NCBI RefSeq assembly: GCF_000407545.1
Contig: NZ_ASWH01000001.1
Span: 1,007,501-1,071,500, forward strand
DNA from: Enterococcus gilvus ATCC BAA-350
GTDB lineage: Bacteria; Bacillota; Bacilli; Lactobacillales; Enterococcaceae
DNA: 64,000 bases
Reading direction: 5' to 3'
The notes under the pieces were generated by a model. It saw only the letters and a program-made list of their open reading frames with translations. It was not told where the DNA came from and did not search any database. The position numbers were made by a program, and so were the translations under genes. This document shows, piece by piece, positions 27,099 to 36,749 of this stretch; the stretch's first letter is position 1, and each line of letters opens with the position of its first letter.

Positions 27099-28010
27099 AT
27101 GAAAATCGGAGTAATCGGGATCGGCGGGATCGCAAAAAAAGCCTACTTGCCTACCTATGCGAAAATGCGTCAGGATACGGAGTTTATTTTTGCGACACGG
27201 AATGAAGAGGTTCGCCGCAACATTTCAGAGAAATATGGGTTTACTGAAACAGTAGCGACAATTGATGAGTTACTAGGAAAAACGATCGATGCTTGTTTCA
27301 TCCACGTCGCAACAAAGGTGCATTTTGAAATCGCTAAAAAATGTTTAGAAGCTGGGGTTGCCGTATTTATGGACAAGCCTGTCAGCGAAGAGCTGCAAGA
27401 AGTGAAACAGCTTCAGGAATTAGCCAAGGAGAAGCAGCTATTGTTTATGGTGGGATTCAATCGTCGGTTTGCGCCAATGGTAGATCAACTGAAGCAATTG
27501 CCACAAAAACGGGTGATCCATCTAGAAAAGAATGAGCCTGCTCATGGCATGAATGCCCAGTATGGAATTTATGATTTGTTCATTCATTTGGTGGATACAG
27601 CGGTTTATTTACTGGATGATGAGATCATGAGTGTCCATTCGAAGATTCGGGAAGAACAGGGTCAGATGACCTATGCACAGCTGCAACTGTCCACTGCAAC
27701 AACAGAGTGTCTGTTATCCATGGATCTGATGAGCGGCGGCAAAATGGAACGCTACCACGTTAGTTCGTCGGAACAAACAATGATCCTCGATCAATTGACG
27801 GAGCTGACGATCAAGCGTGGTCAAGCAGAAGAAAGTCAACGTTTTGGTGACTGGACAACGACATTGGAAAAACGCGGGTTTGAACAATTAGTCGAGGCCT
27901 TTATCGGCAGCTTGAAGGGACAAACGATTGATTTGCGTCAAGAAAATATTTTATTAAGTCATGAGCTGTGTGATCAAATGCTTCGTCAACACATCCGCCA
28001 TCAATTATAA
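27099..28010 (+). CDS. Gfo/Idh/MocA-family oxidoreductase
   Basis: NAD(P)-dependent oxidoreductase of 303 residues with the Rossmann start IGVIGIGGIAKKAYLPTY, the DKPVSE motif carrying the catalytic lysine near residue 94, and a C-terminal substrate domain beginning MVGFNRRFAP. Members act on sugars, inositols or biliverdin; no specific substrate is visible. Probably co-transcribed with murB 85 bp downstream. Confidence 0.83.
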   Translation: MKIGVIGIGGIAKKAYLPTYAKMRQDTEFIFATRNEEVRRNISEKYGFTETVATIDELLGKTIDACFIHVATKVHFEIAKKCLEAGVAVFMDKPVSEELQEVKQLQELAKEKQLLFMVGFNRRFAPMVDQLKQLPQKRVIHLEKNEPAHGMNAQYGIYDLFIHLVDTAVYLLDDEIMSVHSKIREEQGQMTYAQLQLSTATTECLLSMDLMSGGKMERYHVSSSEQTMILDQLTELTIKRGQAEESQRFGDWTTTLEKRGFEQLVEAFIGSLKGQTIDLRQENILLSHELCDQMLRQHIRHQL

Positions 28011-28095
28011 GGGGTGGTAAGTTTTTTTCTTGCGTGCTAAAATAGCAAGGATGTTTGAAAAATTTACCCGTATCGAACGAGAAAGGCTTATCAAA

Positions 28096-29001
28096 GTGAA
28101 AACAATAGACATAACGAACACACTACCTAATTTGAAAATTCTTTTGGATGAACCTTTAATGAATTATACGTTTACAAAAACTGGCGGACCAGTGGACGCT
28201 CTAGCATTTCCGAAAGACAAAGAAGAAGTCAAATCTTTAGTGGATTATTGCCGCGAACAGGACATTCCTTGGATCGTCTTGGGCAATGCCAGCAACTTGA
28301 TCGTCAAAGACGGCGGGATTCGAGGTGTCGTCATCATGTTGACAGAGATGACCTCGATCCGTGTAGAAGAGGATACGATCACTGCTCAAGCAGGTGCCAA
28401 GCTGATTGATACGACCTATGTTGCTTTGGATCATTCTTTGACAGGCTTTGAATTTGCTTGTGGTATCCCAGGTAGCATCGGGGGAGCAGTCTTCATGAAT
28501 GCAGGTGCCTACGATGGTCAATTGCAAGATGTCTTTGAATCTGTAGATGTTTTACTCGCGGACGGAACCTTTGAAACGTGGTACAAGGACCAAATGAACT
28601 TTGCTTATCGGCATTCAGCGATCCAAGAGCAGCCAGCGATCGTGCTAAGCGCTAATTTTAGATTGGCATCTGGCGATCATACACAGATTGAAAAACGAAT
28701 GGCTGAATTAACAGAATTGCGTGAGCTGAAACAGCCATTGGAATACCCTTCATGCGGCAGTGTCTTTAAACGTCCGGTGGGACATTTTACAGGAAAGCTG
28801 ATCCAAGATGCTGGTTTGCAGGGATTGATCTGGGGCGGTGCGCAAATCTCTGAAAAGCACGCTGGCTTCATCGTCAATATCGACAATGCTACAGCAACGG
28901 ATTATATTGAGTTGATCGTCCATATTCAAAAAACGATCAAAGAAAAATTCGATGTGACATTAGAGACGGAAGTTCGGATTCTTGGGGAAGAGCCAAAATA
29001 A
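28096..29001 (+). CDS. murB: UDP-N-acetylenolpyruvoylglucosamine reductase
   Basis: FAD enzyme reducing UDP-GlcNAc-enolpyruvate to UDP-MurNAc in peptidoglycan synthesis. 301 residues with VLGNASNLIV and GIPGSIGGAVFMNAGAYDG (FAD binding), PSCGSVFKRP (proton donor serine) and a C-terminal glutamate region. The frame opens at 28030, but GTG 28096, spaced 9 bases from AGAAAGG, gives the normal length. In streptococci murB abuts potABCD; here a leftward block of four genes separates them. Confidence 0.93.
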   Translation: MKTIDITNTLPNLKILLDEPLMNYTFTKTGGPVDALAFPKDKEEVKSLVDYCREQDIPWIVLGNASNLIVKDGGIRGVVIMLTEMTSIRVEEDTITAQAGAKLIDTTYVALDHSLTGFEFACGIPGSIGGAVFMNAGAYDGQLQDVFESVDVLLADGTFETWYKDQMNFAYRHSAIQEQPAIVLSANFRLASGDHTQIEKRMAELTELRELKQPLEYPSCGSVFKRPVGHFTGKLIQDAGLQGLIWGGAQISEKHAGFIVNIDNATATDYIELIVHIQKTIKEKFDVTLETEVRILGEEPK

Positions 29002-29047
29002 AAAATGCTTGAAAGAACTCATTGAGAGATTCTTTCAAGCATTTTTT
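29001..29047. terminator. Bidirectional terminator (murB / S component)
   Basis: A 16-bp helix, AAAAATGCTTGAAAGA with TCTTTCAAGCATTTTT, and A/T tracts on both sides. Confidence 0.92.
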
Positions 29048-29670
29048 TATTTCTTCATTAAGCGTAGCAAGACGGCACAAACGCCCATGGTGGCAACTCC
29101 AGCAACGATAGCTTCAACCAAGCCGCTGCCAAAAATGATACCAAGGATCACGCCGTAAACAGCATTGGCGGTCACTTGCAGCACATCTGCGTAGCTGTTT
29201 TTAAAGAAAAAGAAGATCAAATTCATGACTAAGATCGTATTCGTCATTGATCCAGCCAGTCCGGCGATGAATAAGCTGACTGGACGGACTTTTTCTTTCA
29301 ATAAGCGGTGCAGTCCTTTATAAACAAAGTAAGGAACAACACCGATCAAAATTCGAGGGACGATCGCAACGATGACGGCACGCCAATCACCATGATTTGT
29401 CAAAGGGTTGGCGATAAAGGGTGAGAAAACAAAGGACATCGGCGTAATTACGACAGTCGCTCGAGCCAGACTGATTACACCAAATATGGCACCGAGTCCT
29501 GCACCGATACGCGGGCCCAATACGATCGAAGCGATGATCACTGGAATATGCATCGTAGTCGCATTGATAGGACCAATCGGGATAAAACCAAGTGGGGTGA
29601 CCGCCAAAATGATCATGATGGCTAAAAACATCGCAGTCAACGTAAAATCTTTAACATTTCGCTCTTTCAT
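29047..29670 (-). CDS. ECF transporter S component, probable pantothenate type
   Basis: 207-residue membrane protein with about six helices and the ECF S-component look (MFLAIMIILAVTPLGFIPIGPINATTMHIPVIIASIVLGP). S components bind a vitamin and dock on a shared EcfAAT module encoded elsewhere. It lies directly after coaB and coaC (4-bp gap to coaC), which in Lactobacillales suggests pantothenate uptake (PanT); the substrate is inferred from context. Confidence 0.75.
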   Translation of the reverse strand: MKERNVKDFTLTAMFLAIMIILAVTPLGFIPIGPINATTMHIPVIIASIVLGPRIGAGLGAIFGVISLARATVVITPMSFVFSPFIANPLTNHGDWRAVIVAIVPRILIGVVPYFVYKGLHRLLKEKVRPVSLFIAGLAGSMTNTILVMNLIFFFFKNSYADVLQVTANAVYGVILGIIFGSGLVEAIVAGVATMGVCAVLLRLMKK

Positions 29671-29673
29671 GTG

Positions 29674-30216
29674 TTACTCCTTTAGTTTTGAATTTACCAG
29701 GTGCACGATATCAGAAACATTTGCTAATGCCCCGCGGCCATAATCTCCGCAAGCAAGCAGCGCTTCCCGTGGTTCTATTTCATGATACCCTACATCTTTC
29801 AATGTTGCGATGTTTCGTTGGACGATCGGATTTTGATACATATACGTATTCATTGCTGGCGCGAGAATCTTGGGTGTATCGGGTAAAAGTGCCAAAGCAA
29901 CGGTAGATAATAGATCATCTGCGATCCCATTGGCTAGTTTACCGATCGTGTTAGCAGAAGCAGGCGCGACCAAGAAGAGATCGGCTTCTTTTGCCAAAGC
30001 GATATGGTTGATCAATGCGGCATCCGGCTCTTCCATCACGTCTGTATGGACGCGGCGATGAGACAAGGATTGAATCGTTAAGGGTGTGATGAATTTTGTG
30101 CTGCTCTCAGTCATAAGAACATCTAATTGATAACCCATTTTAGTCAATTCATTCGTAATATCTGCTGCCTTATAGGCGGAGATGCTGCCGCTGACCCCTA
30201 GTAAGATAGTTTTCAT
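29674..30216 (-). CDS. coaC: Phosphopantothenoylcysteine decarboxylase
   Basis: FMN-dependent decarboxylase giving 4'-phosphopantetheine in CoA synthesis. 180 residues with GSISAYKAADI, PASANTIGKLANGIADDLL, the PAMNTYMYQNP substrate clamp and the redox cysteine in ACGDYGRGAL. In enterococci and streptococci CoaB and CoaC are separate proteins, as here; coaC overlaps coaB by 4 bases. Confidence 0.94.
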   Translation of the reverse strand: MKTILLGVSGSISAYKAADITNELTKMGYQLDVLMTESSTKFITPLTIQSLSHRRVHTDVMEEPDAALINHIALAKEADLFLVAPASANTIGKLANGIADDLLSTVALALLPDTPKILAPAMNTYMYQNPIVQRNIATLKDVGYHEIEPREALLACGDYGRGALANVSDIVHLVNSKLKE

Positions 30217-30938
30217 TTTGCTTCCTCCAGTTTCAGGACTTCTTGAGTGATCAATTCCGCAATTTCTGATTTCGTCTGTGCTTCCTTCACTTTTTGATGG
30301 GCGTCGATCAAGTAGCCATGGTGTTTTTCGCCGCGAATCTCCGCGAGATCGTTAGCTAAAATAAAATCAGCGTGGTTCTTTTTGAGGCTTTCTTTAGCAA
30401 CATTCAACAACTCGATCATCGGAACATCCACCAAGAGCTTAAACCCAACTAAAATTGTTTCAGGCTGCAATGTTTTGATCAGTGAAATGATTTTTGGATT
30501 TTTCTTTAAAACAATCACCAAATGCTCGGTATCTGAGGAGATTTTTTTCTCTGTTCGCTGATTGGCGATATCGGACAATGATTTTGGCAAATTTGTCGGA
30601 TTGTCTGCAATTACCGTTTCTAAATCCTCTAATGTCACGGAACTTTCAGGTGTGAAATCACTGACGGCCATACTGTGAATGACGGCAGCGTACGTATGCT
30701 CTGTCATTAGTTCCGTTATCTTTTTTTCTAGATCCACGGTTGATTCGATGATGTGGATGTGGAACGACGCACCCTCAGGCTTAACTGCATGGCGGGTAGT
30801 GATCAGATCGATCGTTGCCCCTTTTTCTGCAAAACTTTCTGCTAGGGCTTTGCCAAGCTTACCGCTGGAGTGATTCGTGATTGCGCGGACATCATCGATT
30901 TTTTCTGACGTACCACCTGATGTTATTAAGACTCTCAC
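30213..30938 (-). CDS. coaB: Phosphopantothenate-cysteine ligase
   Basis: Joins phosphopantothenate and cysteine in CoA synthesis. 241 residues; the N-terminus ITSGGTSEKIDDVRAITNHS and SSGKLGKALAE match the CTP-dependent ligase domain. It is free of the CoaC domain found in CoaBC fusions. Neighbours form a CoA-precursor unit: coaB, coaC, then the S component. Its start overlaps the end of the upstream reductase gene by one base. Confidence 0.93.
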   Translation of the reverse strand: MRVLITSGGTSEKIDDVRAITNHSSGKLGKALAESFAEKGATIDLITTRHAVKPEGASFHIHIIESTVDLEKKITELMTEHTYAAVIHSMAVSDFTPESSVTLEDLETVIADNPTNLPKSLSDIANQRTEKKISSDTEHLVIVLKKNPKIISLIKTLQPETILVGFKLLVDVPMIELLNVAKESLKKNHADFILANDLAEIRGEKHHGYLIDAHQKVKEAQTKSEIAELITQEVLKLEEAK

Positions 30939-31930
30939 TACTGTTTTCCTCCTAATGCAACGATTGTGCGGCCCACGTGGTTGCCGTCCAAAAGGTCATC
31001 CGCTGTTTCCTGCACCTGTAACAATTCAATTTGTTGGACTTGGAAATGTTTCGGCAGTGACCACTCTGTTGCCATTTTGCTCCAAAGCTTTTGACGTTGC
31101 GCCATTGATGCTTCTACGGAGTCGATGCCTAATAAATTAACACCACGCAGGATAAAAGGCAAGACAGTCGTATTCAACTTGATGCCGCCAGCATTTCCGC
31201 AAAGAGCCACGCTGCCGCCATAGTGGATGAATGGAAGAATCTGAGCAAGAGTGTCGCCGCCAACAGTATCTATAGCAAAATCGAAACGCTGCTTATTCAA
31301 TGGGCGACTTTTTTCAGGAAACAAGTCCTCTGGTGACAGCACCGAAGTCGCACCTAATTGGGTTAAGTAGTCTGCTTGATCCTTTTTACGGCTCAATGCC
31401 ACGATTTCTTTACAGCCGATTTGCTTCAAAAAGTGTAGCGCAAAACCGCCTACACCGCCTGTTGCACCAGTGACCAGTACAGAGCTGTCTGAGTTTAATC
31501 CATGAGCAAGCAGGGCATCGACTGACAATGCTGCCGTAAACCCGGCAGTCCCAAAGGTCATGGACTGCTTTTCAGTCAATTCTTTGGGTAGCTTAACGCA
31601 CCAAGCAGCAGGGACGACCGCTAACTCACTCAAACCGCCGTCTTGTTTGACCCCTAAACCATAGCCGGTAACGATGACGGTATCACCAATCTCAAGACTA
31701 GTATCGGCTGTTTCAATGACCTTTCCTGCAAGATCGATACCGGGCGTCATAGGATAGCCGCTCAAAACACCTGTGTTCATTTTTGTTGCTAAAGCGTCTT
31801 TGTAATTTATGCCGGAATAACTGACAGCGATCAATACGTCTCCTTGATCCACCTCGGGTTTTGAAAAAGTTTCAATTTTTGTGTGAACGGTCTCATCTTT
31901 GACCACACGTAAACGGTGATACTCGGTCAT
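30938..31930 (-). CDS. YhdH/AcuI-type quinone or acryloyl-CoA reductase
   Basis: Zinc-free medium-chain dehydrogenase/reductase of 330 residues: SYSGINYKDALA, TPGIDLAGKV and the NADPH loop VTGATGGVGGFALHFL. It is closest in look to YhdH/AcuI, NADPH-dependent acryloyl-CoA reductases often annotated as quinone oxidoreductases. ATG follows CCTTAGGAGGACGCGCC on the minus strand. It is the first gene of the leftward unit that continues into coaB. Confidence 0.85.
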   Translation of the reverse strand: MTEYHRLRVVKDETVHTKIETFSKPEVDQGDVLIAVSYSGINYKDALATKMNTGVLSGYPMTPGIDLAGKVIETADTSLEIGDTVIVTGYGLGVKQDGGLSELAVVPAAWCVKLPKELTEKQSMTFGTAGFTAALSVDALLAHGLNSDSSVLVTGATGGVGGFALHFLKQIGCKEIVALSRKKDQADYLTQLGATSVLSPEDLFPEKSRPLNKQRFDFAIDTVGGDTLAQILPFIHYGGSVALCGNAGGIKLNTTVLPFILRGVNLLGIDSVEASMAQRQKLWSKMATEWSLPKHFQVQQIELLQVQETADDLLDGNHVGRTIVALGGKQ

Positions 31931-32071
31931 GGCGCGTCCTCCTAAGGAATTATTTTATCATGATAAAATCCATTTTTTCATTACTATTATCTTAGCGGAA
32001 ATAGAAGAAAAAGCAAATTTCTTTTCTCTTTTATTTCTATAAAACTCTCCTAAGAAAATGGGTCGAAACGC

Positions 32072-32099
32072 TTGATTTTTACTAAAAAGTTCGTATACT
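32072..32099 (+). promoter_or_regulatory. Promoter of the regulator-potABCD operon
   Basis: TTGATT and TATACT with a 16-base spacer; predicted start near 32106. Confidence 0.7.
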
Positions 32100-32120
32100 T
32101 GAATGGTGCTATTAAACATG

Positions 32121-32141
32121 AAGTTTACTATTAGCAAACTT
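32121..32141. promoter_or_regulatory. Palindromic operator candidate before the pot operon
   Basis: AAGTTT and AAACTT flank a 9-base centre (CTA/TAG inside it also pair), giving an imperfect 21-bp dyad just downstream of the predicted start and 35 bp before the HTH gene. It could be the binding site of that regulator. Confidence 0.45.
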
Positions 32142-32175
32142 GCGAAAAAAGTGGAACGAAAAAAGGAGTGAGACG

Positions 32176-32718
32176 ATGGAAATTGGTGAGAAGCTGCGTA
32201 ATTTAAGGATTCAAAAAAATTTGACTCAAGAAGAACTAGGGGAGCGAACCGATCTTTCCAAAGGCTACATCTCTCAATTAGAGCGCGACTTGAGTTCTCC
32301 TTCCATGGAGACTTTTTTTGATATTTTAGAAGTTTTAGGGGTGACACCCGCTGAATTTTTCAAACAAAAAACAGGGGATCAAAAAATTGTCTACAAAGAC
32401 GAAGACACAACTTTTTACAGTGATGCTGAACACGGGTACCATATTAAATGGTTGATCCCGGAATCCAACGAGAAAGAGATGGAGCCGATTTTACTGACGT
32501 TAGAAAAAAAAGGTCAGTACAAACAGTTCACGCCTTCATTGTCAGAAACATTTATTTATGTATTAGAAGGAAAAGTAGCCCTGCAATTTGGCGAAACCTT
32601 ATATGAAGCGGAAAAGGGCGAAAGTATTTATTACGAAGCCAGCAAGCCCCACCGCCTGCAAAATCAAGCGACAGGAATCAGTAAAGTTCTGATCGTCGCA
32701 ACAGAATCTTATTTATAG
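32176..32718 (+). CDS. XRE-Cupin transcription regulator of the pot operon
   Basis: 180 residues: an N-terminal XRE-type HTH (residues 3-60, [18 protein letters not shown]) and a C-terminal Cupin_2 barrel (about 110-178), the PuuR-like layout linked with polyamine control. It is 17 bp upstream of potA and in the same direction, so it likely senses polyamines and controls the transporter. ATG 32176 follows AAAGGAGTGAGACG; the frame begins earlier without a ribosome site. Confidence 0.87.
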   Translation: MEIGEKLRNLRIQKNLTQEELGERTDLSKGYISQLERDLSSPSMETFFDILEVLGVTPAEFFKQKTGDQKIVYKDEDTTFYSDAEHGYHIKWLIPESNEKEMEPILLTLEKKGQYKQFTPSLSETFIYVLEGKVALQFGETLYEAEKGESIYYEASKPHRLQNQATGISKVLIVATESYL

Positions 32719-32735
32719 AAGAAGGACGTGAAGTC

Positions 32736-33824
32736 ATGGCAAACACAATTATTTCATTTAAAGAGGTCATTAAACGATACGACGATGATGAGCCTGTATT
32801 GAAAAAAATCGACTTTGATATCGAGGAAGGGCGTTTTTATACTTTATTGGGTCCATCAGGGTGTGGAAAAACAACGATTTTGAGAATTATCGCCGGTTTC
32901 ACTGACGTAAGTGAAGGCGATATTCTTTTTGAAGGAAAACGAATGAATGACATCCCAGCGAACAAACGTCAGGTAAACACTGTCTTTCAAGATTACGCGC
33001 TATTTCCCCACATGAATGTGTTTGACAATGTCGCATTTGGATTAAAAATCAAGAAAATGTCGAAAAAAGAAATCGAGAAGAAAGTGCTTGAGGCGCTGCA
33101 ATTGGTTCAATTGCCTGGCTATGAAAATCGGGAAATCACCGAGATGTCTGGCGGTCAGCGCCAACGGGTCGCAATTGCTCGGGCAATCGTCAATGAACCG
33201 AAGATTTTGTTATTAGATGAACCTTTATCTGCATTGGATTTGAAATTGCGCACAGACATGCAATATGAATTGCGTGCGCTGCAAAAACGTTTAGGGATTA
33301 CCTTTATCTTTGTGACTCACGACCAAGAGGAAGCGTTGGCGATGAGTGACGAGATCTTTGTCATGAACAAAGGGAAGATCGTACAAAGCGGCACACCAGT
33401 TGATATTTATGACGAGCCGATCAATCATTTTGTTGCGGACTTTGTCGGAGAGAGCAATATCGTTGCCGGCGAGATGGTAGAAGACAATTTAGTGAAATTC
33501 GTCGGGAAAGAGTTCGAGTGTGTCGATGGCGGGATGCGGCCAAATGAACCGGTGGAAGTAGTCTTGCGCCCAGAGGATCTGACCCTGACGACGCCAGAAA
33601 AAGGAAAATTGGTTGTTACCGTGGATACACAATTGTTCCGCGGCGTTCACTATGAGATGAACTGCATCGATGCAGACGGCAATGAGTGGATGGTCCATTC
33701 GACTAAGAAAGCGAAAAAGGGTAGTCAAGTTGGTCTGTCCTTTGAACCAGAGGATATTCACGTCATGCGCTTCAATGAAAGTGAAGAAGACTTTGAAGCA
33801 CGCTTAGACAGTTATGAGGATTAG
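32736..33824 (+). CDS. potA: Spermidine/putrescine ABC transporter ATPase
   Basis: ATPase of the PotABCD polyamine importer. 362 residues with Walker [10 protein letters not shown], the signature [10 protein letters not shown], Walker [13 protein letters not shown], the H-loop histidine in FVTHDQEEA, and a C-terminal TOBE domain. The four transporter genes are spaced by 12 bp or overlap, and a regulator precedes them. Confidence 0.95.
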   Translation: MANTIISFKEVIKRYDDDEPVLKKIDFDIEEGRFYTLLGPSGCGKTTILRIIAGFTDVSEGDILFEGKRMNDIPANKRQVNTVFQDYALFPHMNVFDNVAFGLKIKKMSKKEIEKKVLEALQLVQLPGYENREITEMSGGQRQRVAIARAIVNEPKILLLDEPLSALDLKLRTDMQYELRALQKRLGITFIFVTHDQEEALAMSDEIFVMNKGKIVQSGTPVDIYDEPINHFVADFVGESNIVAGEMVEDNLVKFVGKEFECVDGGMRPNEPVEVVLRPEDLTLTTPEKGKLVVTVDTQLFRGVHYEMNCIDADGNEWMVHSTKKAKKGSQVGLSFEPEDIHVMRFNESEEDFEARLDSYED

Positions 33825-33836
33825 GAGGCAAAAAGA

Positions 33837-34646
33837 ATGAAAAATATACGTCGTTTTTACTCGATCCCTTATTTCTTCTGGCTAGTGTTCTTTGTGATCG
33901 CCCCTGTGATTTTGATCGTTTATCAATCGTTTTTTGATATGAACGGCAATTTTACGTTGAGTAACTATCACACGTATCTGACCTCAAAAACGTATTTGAT
34001 GATGACGGTCAATTCGGTGATGTTCGCCTTTTTGATCACTGCGATGACGCTTTTGATCAGCTATCCAACGGCTTACTTTTTGGCAAAGCTGAAGCACCGT
34101 CAGTTGTTGTTACTGTTGGTGGTGTTACCTACTTGGATCAATTTATTGTTAAAAGCGTACGCCTTCATTGGGATTTTCAGTGCCAATGGGTCGGTCAATG
34201 ACTTTCTAAGTTTTATTGGCATTGGACAAAAACAGCTGCTGTTCACGGATTTTAGTTTCATGTTTGTAGCGGCCTATATCGAGTTGCCGTTTATGATCAT
34301 GCCGATTTTTAATGCGCTGGAAGAAATCAATCCTTCTCTGATCAGTGCCAGCAGAGACTTGGGCGCGAACAATGTTGACACGTTTCGCCGCGTGATTTTC
34401 CCGCTTTCGTTGAATGGCGTGAAAAGCGGTGTGCAGGCTGTCTTCATTCCGTCGCTTTCATTGTTCATGTTGACACGACTGATCGGCGGAAATCGAGTCA
34501 TCACATTGGGTACGGCAATCGAAGAACATTTCCTTGTGACGCAAAATTGGGGGATGGGCTCGACGATCGGTGTCATTTTGATCGTCGCGATGTTTATCGT
34601 GATGATGCTGACAGGTGAAAAACGGAAGGGGGGTCGAGTGAAATGA
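33837..34646 (+). CDS. potB: Polyamine ABC transporter permease PotB
   Basis: 269-residue inner permease with six membrane helices and the EAA loop ASRDLGANNVDTFRRVIFPL that contacts PotA. It starts with ATG after TTAGGAGGCAAAAAGA and overlaps potC by 4 bases. Forms the heterodimeric channel with PotC. Confidence 0.93.
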   Translation: MKNIRRFYSIPYFFWLVFFVIAPVILIVYQSFFDMNGNFTLSNYHTYLTSKTYLMMTVNSVMFAFLITAMTLLISYPTAYFLAKLKHRQLLLLLVVLPTWINLLLKAYAFIGIFSANGSVNDFLSFIGIGQKQLLFTDFSFMFVAAYIELPFMIMPIFNALEEINPSLISASRDLGANNVDTFRRVIFPLSLNGVKSGVQAVFIPSLSLFMLTRLIGGNRVITLGTAIEEHFLVTQNWGMGSTIGVILIVAMFIVMMLTGEKRKGGRVK

Positions 34647-35488
34647 GAAGAAGAACGTTCTCTTGGGCCAATGTCTATTTGATCTTTGTATTTGTTCTAT
34701 TATATATCCCGATTTTTTACTTGATCTTTTATTCGTTTAATCAAGGTGGGAACATGAGTACCTTTACGGGGTTCACGTGGGAGCATTACGAGAATCTCTT
34801 TTCGGACCGTCGGCTGATCGGTATCGTTGTACAAACATTCGTGTTAGCCTTTCTGTCCGCCTTACTTGCGACAGTTATCGGGACGTTCGGAGCAATGGGG
34901 ATTTATTATACACGCAAACGAAATTCACGGAATGTGCTGCTAGGCCTCAACAATATTTTGATGGTGTCGCCGGATGTCATCATAGGGGCCAGTTTCTTGA
35001 TTTTATTTACAATGCTGGGGAGTGTATTAAAGAACTTTCAACTGGGATTTTTCAGTGTGCTGCTCTCCCATGTGGCCTTTAGTATTCCCATCGTTGTTCT
35101 GATGGTTTTACCTAAATTAAAGGAAATGAATGATTCTATGATCGATGCGGCGCGTGACTTAGGGGCAAATAATAGGCAGGTCTTGTCCAACATTATTTTG
35201 CCCTTCCTGACGCCTGGAATCATCGCAGGCTATTTCATGGCGTTCACGTATTCGCTGGATGATTTTGCAGTGACCTTCTTTGTAACGGGGAACGGGTTCA
35301 CTACCTTGTCTGTAGAGATCTATTCGCGGGCACGACAAGGGATCAGTTTGGAAATCAATGCCTTGTCTACGCTTGTGTTCATTTTCTCTCTCTTGTTAGT
35401 CGTGGGCTACTACTTTATTAGTCGCGATACTTCGAAGAAAGCACGGAAACGCAAGCGTGAATTCGAGGAGGTGGCAGTGCTGAAATGA
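34643..35488 (+). CDS. potC: Polyamine ABC transporter permease PotC
   Basis: 281-residue permease, six helices, EAA loop DAARDLGANNRQVLSNIILP, and a basic C-terminal tail. Overlaps potB upstream and potD downstream by 4 bases each, so all are translationally coupled. Confidence 0.93.
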   Translation: MRRRTFSWANVYLIFVFVLLYIPIFYLIFYSFNQGGNMSTFTGFTWEHYENLFSDRRLIGIVVQTFVLAFLSALLATVIGTFGAMGIYYTRKRNSRNVLLGLNNILMVSPDVIIGASFLILFTMLGSVLKNFQLGFFSVLLSHVAFSIPIVVLMVLPKLKEMNDSMIDAARDLGANNRQVLSNIILPFLTPGIIAGYFMAFTYSLDDFAVTFFVTGNGFTTLSVEIYSRARQGISLEINALSTLVFIFSLLLVVGYYFISRDTSKKARKRKREFEEVAVLK

Positions 35489-36555
35489 GGAAACTACACT
35501 CTCTTTTTATCGGCGTGATCGCCATTATTCTCTTACTGACTTTCATGGTGGTGCGTTTGAACCACTCCTCCAACGCGAGCTCTAAAGTGCTGAATATCTA
35601 TAACTGGGGAGATTATATCGACCCTGATTTGATCAAGCAATTTGAAAAAGAGTACGGCTATAAGGTCAATTATGAGACTTTTGACTCCAACGAAGCTATG
35701 GAAGCAAAAATCAAGCAGGGCGGTACAGCCTATGATATCGCGATTCCTAGCGAATACATGATCCAAAAAATGAAAAAAGAAAAATTATTGCTGCCTTTGG
35801 ATCATTCCAAGATTCATGGGTTGGAAAATATCGATCCACGTTTCTTAGATTTGGATTTTGACAAAGATAATAAGTACTCGATTCCTTATTTCTGGGGAAC
35901 CTTGGGGATCGTGTACAACGATAAATTTGTTTCTAGCGATAAAATCAAGCATTGGGATGATTTGTGGCGTCCGGAATTAAAAAATAATATCATGCTGATC
36001 GATGGTGCCCGGGAAGTGATGGGCTTGTCATTAACAAGCTTGGGCCATTCAATCAACAGCAAGGACATAACGCAATTGAATCAGGCAATCAAAAAATTGA
36101 GCGGATTGACCCCAAATGTGAAAGCAATCGTGGCGGATGAAATTAAGATGTATATGGCAAATGAAGAAAGTGCCGTCGCGGTGACTTTTTCAGGGGAAGC
36201 GGCAGACATGATGTCTGAGAACGAGCACCTGCACTATGTGATTCCGCCGGAGGGCTCGAATCTTTGGTTCGATAATATCGTGATTCCCAAAACGTCTAAA
36301 AACCAAGAAGGGGCCTACGACTTTATCAACTTCATGCTGAAGCCAGAAGCAGCGAAACAAAATGCGGAGTACATCGGCTATTCCACACCAAATAAAAAGG
36401 CGCTGGCGATGCTGCCAAAAAGCATTTCTGGGGATAAGCAATTTTACCCCGACGATGCGACCATCAGTCATTTGGAGGTTTATAAAGATCTAGGTCCGAA
36501 GTATTTAGGGATCTATAATGATCTGTATTTGGAATTTAAGATGTATCGTAAATAA
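35485..36555 (+). CDS. potD: Polyamine-binding protein PotD
   Basis: 356-residue substrate-binding protein that captures spermidine or putrescine outside the cell. The mature part starts VLNIYNWGDYIDPDLI, and SNEAMEAKIKQGG, FWGTLGIVYND and SNLWFDNIVIPKT are typical of PotD. The N-terminus has a hydrophobic helix (about 8-25) but no lipobox cysteine, so it is probably held by an uncleaved signal anchor rather than lipid. Last gene of the operon, closed by a terminator. Confidence 0.93.
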   Translation: MRKLHSLFIGVIAIILLLTFMVVRLNHSSNASSKVLNIYNWGDYIDPDLIKQFEKEYGYKVNYETFDSNEAMEAKIKQGGTAYDIAIPSEYMIQKMKKEKLLLPLDHSKIHGLENIDPRFLDLDFDKDNKYSIPYFWGTLGIVYNDKFVSSDKIKHWDDLWRPELKNNIMLIDGAREVMGLSLTSLGHSINSKDITQLNQAIKKLSGLTPNVKAIVADEIKMYMANEESAVAVTFSGEAADMMSENEHLHYVIPPEGSNLWFDNIVIPKTSKNQEGAYDFINFMLKPEAAKQNAEYIGYSTPNKKALAMLPKSISGDKQFYPDDATISHLEVYKDLGPKYLGIYNDLYLEFKMYRK

Positions 36556-36560
36556 AGAAA

Positions 36561-36611
36561 AAAATCAAAGCACGGAGATCATGGATGGATTTCTGATGCT
36601 TTGATTTTTTT
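36561..36611 (+). terminator. Terminator of potABCD
   Basis: AAAATCAAAGCA pairs with TGCTTTGATTTT across a 25-base loop, then Ts. Confidence 0.8.
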
Positions 36612-36749
36612 GTGGGTAAAACGTTCGTAAAGCTTCCTGTGTGCTACTTATGTACCGGAGATTTTGCTCGAAAATTACTAGAATTTTCTTTTTTCAGCCC
36701 TTTCTCATTTGGTATACTGAATTTAACTGAAAAAAGGAAGGGCGATCAC

